Below, one piece after another: positions 47,401 to 56,569 of a stretch of 64,000 nucleotides of DNA. The notes under the pieces were generated by a model. It saw nothing but the letters and a program-made list of their open reading frames with translations, made no database searches and had not been told where the DNA came from. Made by a program: the position numbers and the translations under genes. Source of the stretch: Chlamydomonas sphaeroides (lineage: Eukaryota > Chlorophyta > Chlorophyceae > Chlamydomonadales > Chlamydomonadaceae); NCBI GenBank assembly GCA_001662425.1, contig BDDC01000097.1, positions 51,407 through 115,406 on the forward strand, given 5' to 3'. The first letter of the stretch is position 1. Every line of letters starts with the position of its first letter.

Positions 47401-49727
47401 CGCGGAAAGCGGGCGTGGGCAGACGGGCTCACTCGCTCGTGTGCGTGCTCTATGGATGGCCGCAGCCCCGCAGGTAGGGCGCGGCGGCGACTCTGGCCCC
47501 GGTCGACAAGCAAATTTGCCCAGGCATACATGGCCCCGGGGCCATTGGCCGGCAGGGGTGGCGCCGGCACGCAGCAGGCACGCACCGGCAAGGCCACGGA
47601 CGAGGCGAACTCAATGTAAATCTGCGGGATGCGGTACGTGCCTGCGGCAAGCAGCGGGACATGTACGGGTTGGGTGGGGACGGAGTGGCGGCCGGCTGCG
47701 TTCCAGCGGTATGCATGCACACATGCCGCGCTCACGACTGCACACACACGCCAAGAAGTCACGCCGTGCGTGGATGATGCGCACGGCAAACACTGCCGTG
47801 CCGCCTTGCCTAGGCCGCGCCCAAGCGCCACCGGTCCCCTGCCGCCGCCGCACCGTGCTGGCACGCCATAGTCAGCGCACTGCCGCCGCTGGAGCGGCTG
47901 CCGTTCGCGTACTCGTAGACCTGGGGGCAGTGGCCGGGGCGACAGCGTGTCGCATGCGTGTGGATGCAGCTAGCTGCAAGATGCAGCCGAGGGCGCCCGC
48001 AGCAGGGCCGATCGTTCGCTCGCCTCTAAACCAGCGGCCGCGCCGGCGGTGGGCGATTGGACCGCCAGAGGAGTCCGCAGGCAGGGGCGTGTGGCGGGCC
48101 GCCGCATACCCCCGGTGTTCCAGCCGTCCCCAACGTGGCGCCAGCGCTGCCAGGCGAAGCGCAGCACGCGTGCCGCCCCCGCACACAGCCAGCGCAACAC
48201 CACAACACCAAATGCATGATCCCCCCTTCACCCGCGCCAACGGAGGCCCCCTGTGCATGTACGTATGTATGCGGCCCTGGCATGTGGCCGCAACCTGACC
48301 CCACACCAGCGCACCAGCCGGAACACGACGTCCACGCTGCCCAGGCCGTACATCCTGCGTGCCAGAGCCGACACACACACCACAACGGAAGTACGGAACC
48401 TCATTGAATGCCAGCAGCGCCGGCAAACCGCCGGCCGCCGGCAAACCGCTGGTCGCCGCGCCCGACCCCCCGACAGCTGCACGGCCGCGTGGCCGCGCGG
48501 GCGCAACGGCGCGCCGCGACTGCGCTCCACACACGCGCGTGTGGCATGGCGCGGCTGCTTGGGAATGTCCGCCATCCCGTGATAGCATGTGGCGGTGCCG
48601 CTGCGGCCTCAGCCCCTGCCGCCCCGCTGCCGGCGCCACCCCGGCCGCCCCTGCTGGCGTCAGCCCAGCCCGGCCCAGCCCGGCCCGGCCTGGCCCGGTC
48701 CAGCTCTCCGCACCAGGGGCAGCTCGACAGCATGCCCATGCACACGCCGTTGTCCAGCATGCGGCCGGAGTCGCCGGCCTGGCCGCACTGAGCCGCCATG
48801 CCCCTGACCGGCTGGAGGCAAAGGCGGGGACGAGAGCGAGTGCCAGCGGGGCGTCCGTCAGGGCGCGCGCGGGGCCGCGTCCCGCCGGCCCCGATTGGGG
48901 CTGGAGGAAGGGGGCGTCTTGCCTTGAAGAAGAAGGAGGCACGGGCCGTCAGTGCGTGCGTGGGGGGCCATGCGCGATGGAGTCCTGTACGACCTAGTCG
49001 CCGGCGGGTAGCACCGTACCGGGTCGTCGCCGTGGGCGGATGGCGGCGGCGCCGCGGCATCCGTGGCAGCGGACCCAGGGATCAGCAGCTTGCGTCGAGT
49101 GGCGCGGGAGGCTGCGCTGTCCAGGGGACAAGGGGCAATGGCATGAGAGCTGGGGGGGGGACGCCGTGCACGCGTCGCGTGCCGGGCCGCGGGGAAGCGC
49201 GCGGGGGGGACGACACGTGGTGCACACGCGCAGTACTCCTTAAACACATGTTGCTCTATTATGTGGTGCTGTGGCGCGATAAGGCGTCGGCAGAGACCGA
49301 AGTAAGGGTACATGTGGACGCACCGTCGCAAGGGCGTGTGCTGTTGTCCCAAGGCATGCCGTCTGCGCAAAGGCACTCAATCCTCCGTGCATGCTGTATG
49401 CACATGGCGTCGACTCCGCAGGGTTGGTTGCGACAGTCCGCCCAGTCTGTGCGAAGGGCGAGCAACCAGCTCGCTTATTCCTTATGGTGAACAGTTGCAG
49501 ACACATACACGCAGTGCGCCCGAAAGCACAGGGTCCGTGCGCACGGCCCGCCTTGTTGCGATGCGCATGTATCCACAAGCCCCGCTGACGACCCAAGATA
49601 GGCTCGTCGCACCAGTGGGCAGCTGTCTAGCACCAAATGCGACACCACTTAAGAGCAGCACCATGCCCAGCGGCACAAGTCCCTCTTCGCGTCTGCCATA
49701 GTGTCGTTTGCGGTGCATGCTTGTCAT
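34205..49727 (-). CDS. Secreted multi-lectin protein, gene B (internally duplicated lectin module)
   Basis: A 41-exon gene on the minus strand encoding 1966 residues, paralogous to gene A. Exons are listed in the domain entries. Order: signal peptide (PLGMVLLLSGVAFGA), EGF-like domain 39-79, the same unknown Cys-containing domain 110-247, module 1 (hinge, ricin-type regions, Tyr/Asp exon, LamG-like) 247-984, module 2 (same plan) 985-1729, Ser-Pro hinge 1730-1779, jacalin-like lectin 1780-1966. It is probably secreted and glycan-binding. The two modules are joined by exon 41188-41003, which accepts the phase-1 splice from LamG exon 41538-41424. A two-gene reading, with a second gene starting near 41276, is possible but lacks a convincing signal peptide. 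The N gap at 41889-42271 lies in an intron. Confidence 0.8.
35733..41188 (-). other. Gene B lectin module 2
   Basis: Exons: 41188-41003 (junction hinge), 40865-40768, 40572-40524, 40117-39952, 39693-39551, 39445-39338, 39001-38867, 38698-38533, 38286-38168, 37920-37795, 37616-37205, 36972-36753, 36589-36482, 36297-36214, 35847-35733. Motifs parallel module 1: LCLTVPDARN...GLWDCDGEQPGQTF, SCVEVQW...LQLADCMGSSEQVF, SCLDA...CDGSAGQTF, CADVWDG...LMPCANNSASQRWQVY, SCLDLSS...ARCGGSAAQTF, PDVAHFDSL then YNDYDDEQYFDYELYD, and the LamG-like AFTVVVIYALTEE to YLNGRLAAVLVYGKALHEPE. Exon 36589-36482 differs from its module 1 counterpart at about one base in 108. Confidence 0.75.
38362..38440 (+). repeat. 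Short tandem repeat in a gene B intron
   Basis: Four to five imperfect copies of an 11-18 bp unit built on TCATGCCTCGCAGTCGC, within the intron between exons 38698-38533 and 38286-38168. Confidence 0.75.
41424..47051 (-). other. Gene B lectin module 1
   Basis: Exons: 47051-46902 (hinge), 46617-46520, 46336-46288, 45724-45556, 45355-45204, 44892-44785, 44587-44453, 44298-44142, 43962-43844, 43722-43549, 43350-42978, 42782-42563, 42405-42298, 41821-41738, 41538-41424. Ricin-type motifs: YCLTVPDG...GLWECDQAQPGQTF, SCVEV...LQLWRCSSTQQQAQEF, SCVGA...CDGSAAQSF, LCLSVWDR...LWPCVNATGSQWWQVF, SCLDLSS...ARCSSSAAQTF. The Tyr/Asp exon (43722-43549) contains YDYDSFYDYEYYDD. The LamG-like part has AFTVVVIYALTEE, NTWVLDAYVREEGG and YLNGRLAAVLVYGKALHEPE. 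Many exon lengths equal those of gene A (98, 135, 157, 119, 84, 115 nt). Confidence 0.75.
41889..42271. other. Assembly gap (383 N) in a gene B intron
   Basis: Run of N between exons 42405-42298 and 41821-41738. The sequence on both sides is almost identical to the module 2 intron at 36298-36481. There the same two flanks are only about 53 bp apart, so the gap length is probably overestimated. Confidence 0.9.
47191..49727 (-). other. Gene B N-terminal part: signal peptide, EGF-like domain, unknown domain
   Basis: Exons (5' to 3'): 49727-49613, 49446-49324, 49111-49020, 48811-48714, 48354-48315, 47920-47854, 47641-47586, 47341-47191. The EGF exon is 123 nt, as in gene A, with six cysteines (DCRNQPCGVDAMC; IECLCADGM; RPC). 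The unknown domain keeps MAAQCGQAG, GVCMG, SCPW, VDVVFRLVYEYANG, IPQIYIEFASSVALP and a nearly unchanged LPWVDVLKVAPAQPTSFLF. The gene A exon of 107 nt is split here into 40 + 67 nt by an additional intron (47921-48314). Confidence 0.75.
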
Positions 49728-50941
49728 GGTGATGTGCCTGTTTGTGTCATGGCGGGGCAACTGATACCTTGTGCAAAACGTCTAACGGGGTCCATCGGGT
49801 TGAGTACGACTGGACGAGCCAACTGTTGTCCAGCAGCTGCCGTCCGCTGCCTGCCCGACAGCCGACAGCGCCAGCGGACGGCTGCCCCAGGAGCCCGTTC
49901 TGGGCTCCCCGTGTCCTGCTCCCCTCTACTAGCTCCCGCTCGCCGAACGTTCCTGTCTTCTTAGTCGCCGTCACGCATCCCCACTTGGCCCTCAAGTGTG
50001 TACGGCAAAAGTAAAGCGTGTTGCGCCGCGGATGCCGAGCGGGGGAGAGCAGACCAATGAACCGCACCGTTTGGACCCCTTTTACCGGCTACAGCGTATG
50101 AACTAGTAGCGGAGGGTGCTCGTATACGGCCGGTGCATGCCCTTCCCCTCCCCCAACGTCATGTGCCACAGGTGCGCTGCACGAGCAGGACGCCAGGACC
50201 TTCCCCGCTGCTTTGTGAAATGGTGACCACGTTGGATCTAATCTAGTCCCTACCCGCCCACATCCGCCAGCGAATGCCCGTGACAGCGGTGGTCGGGGGG
50301 CCCCGGGGTTCAACCTTGGCGAACCACGCACAAGAGCAAAGCCCTGATGCCGATGCCCGGCGAGGTCCCAGAACAGACTGCTGCGCACTCCACGACTGAC
50401 GGCAACCGCCTGGCGAGAACGCAGCTCCGTACATGCTTACAGAGGGTGCCGCATCCCGGCACGCGCCCCGCTTTGCACCCCGGCGTCCGACCAGAGGAGG
50501 CGGGGGAACATCCAGGCGGTGGGCTGCGCACTGCGCCCGCCAGCCTAACGCCCCGCCGCCAGTGCACACAATCACACCCGCGCCCCAACGCACGCAGCCA
50601 GCCGGCTAGCTGCCACGCTCTCAAGCGCGTCACGATGCAAGCCCACAACCGCAGTGAGAACACGCTAGCGAGCGCATCCAGCGCCTTCAACGCAAGCCAC
50701 CTCGTCAGCACCTCCACGACAACACAACACAGAGTGGGTGGGCCAGCCGGCCCCCGGCAGGCCGGGGCACTGACTGTTGCTGACTACCGACATGAGTCCG
50801 AGAAGGCCAGGCGCGCCACCCCGGCACGGCGGCAGGGCCGAGGCAACCGCCGAAACCACAGGGTGGGCGCTGCGCACCCCCCAAAAATGTCCAGGGCTCC
50901 AAGAGTAAAGCGAGCCGTGGATCCTCCTAGGCTACGGCTGC
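49728..50941 (-). other. Intergenic region between gene B and ribose-5-phosphate isomerase
   Basis: About 1.2 kb that should contain the gene B promoter and 5' UTR and the 3' UTR of the isomerase. A minus-strand TGTAA lies near 50450, about 490 nt beyond the isomerase stop. Open frames here show no recognisable domain. Confidence 0.4.
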
Positions 50942-51947
50942 TTACTTCTTGCGCTCCTTGACCTCCACACCAGTCTTGCCGGCGATGATGCACACGTCGA
51001 CCATGTCCAGGAACAGGCCGTGGTCCACAACACCGTCGAGCGCCAGGATCGCCTTCGACGCGGCGTGCGAGTCCTTGATGGGCGTCTGGAGAACGGGTGG
51101 TCGGGAACACAAGGAAGAAGACGCTCGCAAGTGGGTTGAGGCGGCAACGGCAGTGTTGCGCACGGTACGATGCTGGCGGTGCGTGCCGTGGGGGGTATCC
51201 TGGAACCATCCACTGCTGCGCGCGGCCCCACTACTCCATCGCACCAGTGGGGTGCAAGGTTGGAAATCGCGGGGTTTGTGGGGAGAGCGCTCGCACCTGG
51301 AAGTACAGGTCGACGATGTAGTTGTGGTTGTCGGTCACGTAAGGCTTGTCGCCATCCATGCGCAGCTTCGCCTCGCAGCCCTTGATCTCGGCAAGCTCCT
51401 GCAGACGCTTCAGCGTGTACAGGTGGCAGAACTGCACAATCTCCACGGGCATCGCCAGCTTGCTGCCGCCGAGGCCGTCGACCATCTTGGAGTCGTCCAC
51501 GATGCACACGAACTTGTCCGAAGCCAGCTCAACCATCTTCTCGCGCAGCAGCGCGCCGCCGCGGCCCTTCACGACGTCCAGGTTGGGGTCGACCTCGTCG
51601 GCACCATCAATGGCGACGTCCAGCTTGGGCTGGGTGTCGAGCGTCGCGAGCGGGATGCCCAGCGACAGGGCCTGCTCGTAGGTGCGAATGGAGGTAGGCA
51701 CACCCACAATGTCCTTGAGCTTGCCCTCCTTGAGCAGCTGGCCGATCCGGTCCACCGCGAACGCGGCGGTCGAGCCAGTGCCCAAGCCCACGACCATGCC
51801 GCTCTTGACGTACTCCACGGCCTTCCAGGCGGCCTGCTTCTTCAGCTCATCCTGGCTAAGCTGGGCGGTCGCCATGCAGCACAGGTTCCTGCTCTTGGGC
51901 GCAGTGCGAGAAGAGAAGGCACGTGGAGCAGAAGTGCGAAGCATCAT
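50942..51947 (-). CDS. RPI1: Ribose-5-phosphate isomerase A, plastid precursor
   Basis: Two exons on the minus strand, 51947-51297 and 51085-50942, encoding 264 residues. It interconverts ribose 5-phosphate and ribulose 5-phosphate, feeding ribulose to phosphoribulokinase in the Calvin-Benson cycle and the oxidative pentose phosphate pathway. The first 28 or so residues (MMLRTSAPRAFSSRTAPKSR...) lack acids and are rich in Ser, Arg and Ala, as a plastid transit peptide. RpiA motifs: GLGTGST at 54-60, DGADEVD at 114-120 with the catalytic acidic residues, and KGRGGALLREK at 127-137 with the substrate lysine. The C-terminus KTGVEVKERKK is complete. A single intron and strong C-ending codon preference, unlike the surrounding genes, suggest high expression. 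The start is the first of two adjacent ATGs. Confidence 0.95.
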
Positions 51948-52145
51948 GGTTGCGTGAGGGTGGCTGGGGCAACAACACGGCACCAGGGCGCGCAAGCGTT
52001 ATGGCGCTTGCATGCCCATCGGTCGCCGCGGCCCTTAAAACCCAGTTGCCCCAAGCGCGACCATCATACTCCTGAACTCAATGTCCTCTTAACATAATAT
52101 TTCTATAAGCACAACTGTGCGCGCGCAAAAAAAGTTTCGGAAGGC
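51948..52145. promoter_or_regulatory. Bidirectional promoter, RPI1 / tyrosine phosphatase
   Basis: Only 198 nt separate the start codons of the two divergent genes. An AT-rich patch at about 52090-52110 (TAACATAATATTTCTATAAG) contains TATA-like sequence in both orientations, about 40 nt from the phosphatase ATG and about 150 nt from the RPI1 ATG. Confidence 0.55.
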
Positions 52146-55127
52146 ATGGCTATGGAAAGCACTCCCACATACGTCGTCGACTCGGTTTCAGCGCCTTTGA
52201 ACGTGTCGTGGATAGCGCCGGCTCAGAGCCTCACCGGTGCGGCGAGTACAGAGGACACCACGCGGGAATCAAGTCACGCGCTCCTGTCGCGACGCGCGCG
52301 CTGCTCGCCTAGCCGCATGCATAATACTTTGCATGCGAGCGCCTGGAGGCTGCCTCTGTTGCCGCGCTTGTCGCCGGCCGCCAAGCGACGTGTGCGCAAC
52401 ATCCCGTGACGCAAGGCGCGCGCTCACAGGAGCCTAGCGCACACAATAGAAACGGCAAATGTTCGGCGTAACCCTCATGCATTTGCGCGCCCGCGCGCCA
52501 CACAGCCGCCCGCGGAGACACCGCAGCGCTCAAGCCCAACCTCCCCGCTTCGTCCACCCAAACTAGGCGGCCGGCTTGGCCTCACCATCTGTCCGGGAAA
52601 GCACATCACGGCCCGCAACGGCGCGCGCTATTCTCGTGACGTCCATGCGGACTTGGCGCGCCTCCGTGATGTCCACGGCACGCACATAGTGTGCTGCCTC
52701 CTGCCGGAGGCTGAGCTGCGGGTGCGAACTCGGGGGCGTCCAGGGTTAAGGCGGCGGGGGCCAAGCTTCCGGGCGGAGCGGAGACCTTGACTTGCGGCCC
52801 CAGCATGCATGATCCACCCGTGACAGGCCCAACCTGCAGGGGCATGGATTGAATGTGTGCAGGGCATGAGCCAACGCGCGTATCCTCGCCTTGCGCCGCC
52901 GCGCCCCGCCGTGCCCTTCCGCAGTACCTGAAGGTCCGCGACTACGGCTCCGCTGTGGTGGCGCAGGGCATGGCGTACATGCATCTTCCCATCATCGGTG
53001 GGCGGGTGGGGATGGGGCGCATGGGCGCACGATTGGCGGTGCGGCGTGGCAGCCGGGGGCAGAGCACGGCTGAAGGGGGCTGTGGGCCGGGGGCTGGCAG
53101 CGGGTAGCGGGGTGCTGCGCTTCTGGCCCCGGCACTGCATGACGGATTGATCTGATACTATTGACAGACGGATGAAGTGAAGAAAGACAGAGAGACGCAA
53201 GCAAGGAACCAAGCCCGGAAGGCCAGCCCACAACTGTCGGCAACTGCCCCACGATCGAGTCACCGCTCTTGACCACGGCCTGTACCAGAGAGAGAGCCCG
53301 GCTCCTCTAACGCGGTGTGTTGGGCCTCGGCCCCGGCCTCGGCCAGGGCTTCCTGCGGGCATCTAGCCCAACAGCCCTGGACATTCACGGCTCATGTTTG
53401 GAGCCCCGGCGCCACCATTGGCCCGCTGCGGGTCGCGCCGGGAGCCCACGCCAGCGGGCTGCTCCCCCCGCTGCCACACGGTGCCCTCACTCGCGACCCG
53501 CTGCGGCGGCCTCGTCGCTGCTGCTGCCGCTGCCACTCTGGCCCCATGGGTCGGCCGCCCCGCAGAGATGGCCCCTCCCGAGGACCTGGTCGCCGCGGCC
53601 ACGCTAGTGGACTCCATCGCCCGCCACATCACCTCCGGCCGCACTGTGGTCGTGCACTGCAAGTGAGGCGGCGGAGGGGCCGCGATGAGGCCACCAGTCG
53701 TGAGGCCCTGCGCCGGCTGGGCGGCTGGGTCCGTCGGAGCGCAATGGGCAGGAGCGTCTGGGGCAGCGAGGCGCTTGGTGCAGTGGCCCGCTCCCTCGGG
53801 GCCGCAGAGTGCGGTGCGGAGTGCTCTGCAGTCGGGGGCTCGCCCGACCTTGACCCTGGCCACGAGCCGCGGCGCGTGACCCACCCGCCGGTCCCGGTCC
53901 CTGTTGCGCCGCAGGGGTGGCATCGGCCGCGCGGGCCTGGTGGCTGCGTGCGTGCTGCTGCGGCTGGGCGTGTGCCCTGGGCCCCAGGAGGCCATTGACG
54001 CGGTGAGCGCCGCACGACGGGGGCGGGGGCTGGGGTGGCAGGCATGCCAGCGCGACGGCGCCGGCATGAGCGTGATGGGTACCACATCCCTGGGCGCCGC
54101 GGGGCCTTCCAGTGCATGTCAGCGAGGGCCCGAATGCCTTGGCCCCGGCAACGGCCCTGTTTACGCGTGTGCCGCTCGCCTGGCGCTGCGCCGCGCCCGT
54201 TCCTGCGCAGGTGCGGCAGTACCGCCGCGGTGCCGTGGAGAGCCGCAAGCAGGAGGACTTTGTGGCTACTTACTGGCGCAGGGTTAGTTGGCGGGGCTGG
54301 GTGGTCGCTTGGGTGCAGTGCAGCGCAGAAGCACTGCTGACAAGTGTAGCTGCAAGCAACGGTTGCTGAGCAGGCGCCTCGCCCCACGTCCACAGGTGGG
54401 GGCCGCCGCCGCCGGCGCTGCCGCGGTCGAGGCGGCGGACGCGGCGCAGCATGCCGCGGGCGTGGCCGCCTGGGTGGCTGCCGGCGTGGCGGCCTCGGGG
54501 CGCGGCGCTCCGCTAGGGTCAGACAGCGGCGGCGTGCGGCCGATGGTGACCAGGATGGTGGCGGCGCACCGCATGACCCCGCCAGCGGGCGCAGCGGGCA
54601 GGGCAGCGCAGGCCGGCGTCGCGGGTCCATCACGGCCGGCGCCACCGCCACCGCCGCCTCCGCCAGCGCCGCCACCGGCGGTGGGGTTCAACTCGGCGGG
54701 TGCCGTCGGGGTACAGCTCATCGGCGTGCGGCCAATGGTGACCCGCGCGGGGGCGCCGGCAGATGCGAGGGTGGCGTCGTTCCTGCGGAGGGAGGCCAGC
54801 GAAGGGTCGCGCATGCCAGCTGCGACTGCCACGCCGATAGGCAGGCCGCCGGCGAGGCGCGAGGCAGCGGCAGCAGGCACTTCGGCGGCACCGCCGGCCG
54901 GGAGGGAGCCACAGCACCCGGAGCAGCTGGTGTCACCGTGGGGAGAGCCTGAGGCGCAGCTGGCGGCCGCGGCGTTGCAGCCGGCGCATACGGAGGAGCC
55001 CGCGGGGTTGGGGCCGGAGCGTTCGAAGGAGGCTGCGGCGGCAGGCTTCGCGGGGTCTGAGCCAGCAGCGACCGCGCATTACGCAGACGGCGAGCCTCTG
55101 CCGCCCGCCAAGCCGGAGATTACGTAG
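52146..55127 (+). CDS. CDKN3/KAP-like protein tyrosine phosphatase with long Ala/Pro-rich tail
   Basis: Seven exons: 52146-52236, 52567-52721, 52925-52997, 53566-53662, 53915-54002, 54211-54282, 54396-55127; 435 residues. The N-terminal 190 residues are a cysteine-based phosphatase of the dual-specificity/KAP type: LGLTICPGKHITARNGARYS, RDVHADLARLRDVHGTHIVC, then the signature HCKGGIGRAG at 137-146 with nucleophile C138 and R144, followed by VAACVLLRLG and EAIDAVRQYRRGAVE. The loop that usually gives the acid (PI.D) reads LPIIEMAPPED, placing Glu where Asp is usual. The last exon (243 residues) is a low-complexity Ala/Pro/Gly tail with VRPMVTR twice. In animals KAP dephosphorylates CDK2; algal substrates are unknown. 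The first intron was set by phase and by similarity of exon 1 (TYVVDSVSAPLNVSWIAP). Confidence 0.82.
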
Positions 55128-56569
55128 CGCGGCGGCCATTGGCCCGCGTGCCTTGCATTGCAATACTACTACACTATAACCGCCGCTGCGCAGCTCCCCG
55201 CTGCCCAGCGGCCATCGGCTGAAGTGCAACACTGCTCCATGACTTCCTAGCGCCACCCCTTGCGCCCGCCGCTCGCGTCGCTGCCACTGCTGCTGCCCGT
55301 CGCCGGCACGTGGCCGAGGAGAGGTCTGCCCGCGCTTGCTAGGCCGCAAGGTGCGCAGCATGCGGTGCGCGGCCGCTGCCCCCCACTGCCCCTGCACTAT
55401 GACTGATGAGAGTCGCGCGATCGCCTCCTGTGGCCGCGCGCAGGCGAGCCCTGCATGAGGAGCCAGCGAGGGCAGCTGCGGCCGAGTGGCGGCGGTCATC
55501 GCGTGCGCCGCAAGCCTCAGGTGCGGTCGGCTGGGACTGCGGCCAAGTGTACGGGTCGTGCGCTCGCCAAACGCGCCCCAGCCTCCGTTGCGCCGACGGC
55601 TGGGGCCGGCCTTGCGGCCCAGCGGGGCTACCACAAGCTGGGGCCGAGTCCGCCTTGGAGAGGCCGCGCCCTGCTCGCCAACCCCCAGCCGCGGCCTGTG
55701 CCCGCTACGTCCTCGGCTCCCCCGCAGGCGCACTCGCCCGCACTCGCAGCGCCGGCGCTGGAGTGCAGCCGCCGCGGGAAGCCGCCCGCGAGCGGCACCG
55801 CGCGTCCTTCAGTGCCGGCGGCTGCCGCAAGGGGTACGTGCGCAGGAGGCGCTGGCTGGGGCGTGCGGTAGCGAGCACTCCCGAGGGCACTCCCGTCGCT
55901 TGGCGCCTCCACTGCCTGAGCACGCGCCCTTCCACCCGCCCGCAGGACCCCGCGCTCATGCCGCCGTCGCCCCATGCGCGCGGCGTGTGGCTCCTGGCGG
56001 CCCCGCGTTGCTACCTCCCGCCGTTGTGGAGTGGATGTGGCGGCCGGCGCTGCGGGGCGTGCGTGGCGCAACCCAGCGGCCCGTGTGGGCTTTGCGCGGG
56101 GCTTGCATCGGATTCGGAGAGCGTGACTAGAACGCCCCGCGGCGTGTGCTTGATGATGCGGGCGTGGGTGCCGTGGCGGAGGACGGGCACCGGTGGGCAG
56201 GACGCACGACGGCCGCCGCCGGGCCCTGCCCCGCCCATGCGGGGGTGTTGTAACCTTGGCGCTTGCCAGGTCAACGGCGTGGCCCGTCGCCATGGGGTGC
56301 GCCAGTGCGCCGCGCTGCGTGTCACGTTTCACGGCCCCCATTATCCCCATTACCCCCAAGCAGCAGCACACATGCAGCCGCAGCAAGACCACCTCCGCAC
56401 CGCCGCACGCTCCCCACGCCACAGCCTCCACCGCGCGCCCGTCGTCTTCGCTCCCCCACGCCGCCACGCCAGCCGCGGTGCCGCCGCCTCGCACCCAGCA
56501 CCAGCACCAGCGCGGCGCTGCCGCGGCTCGCAGCAGCGCCGGCCGCAACAGCCGCGCCGGGCTGCGGCC
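55128..56569 (+). other. 3' UTR of the phosphatase gene and intergenic region
   Basis: A plus-strand TGTAA occurs at 56249-56253, about 1.1 kb past the stop. Long GC-driven open frames run through here on both strands, but no exon with family resemblance was found. Confidence 0.4.

Noticed and set aside
53629..54675. Long antisense open frame of about 350 codons on the minus strand
   Set aside because: It mirrors the GC-rich phosphatase exons and introns, has Arg/Pro/Ala composition typical of antisense frames in GC-rich DNA, and no domain.
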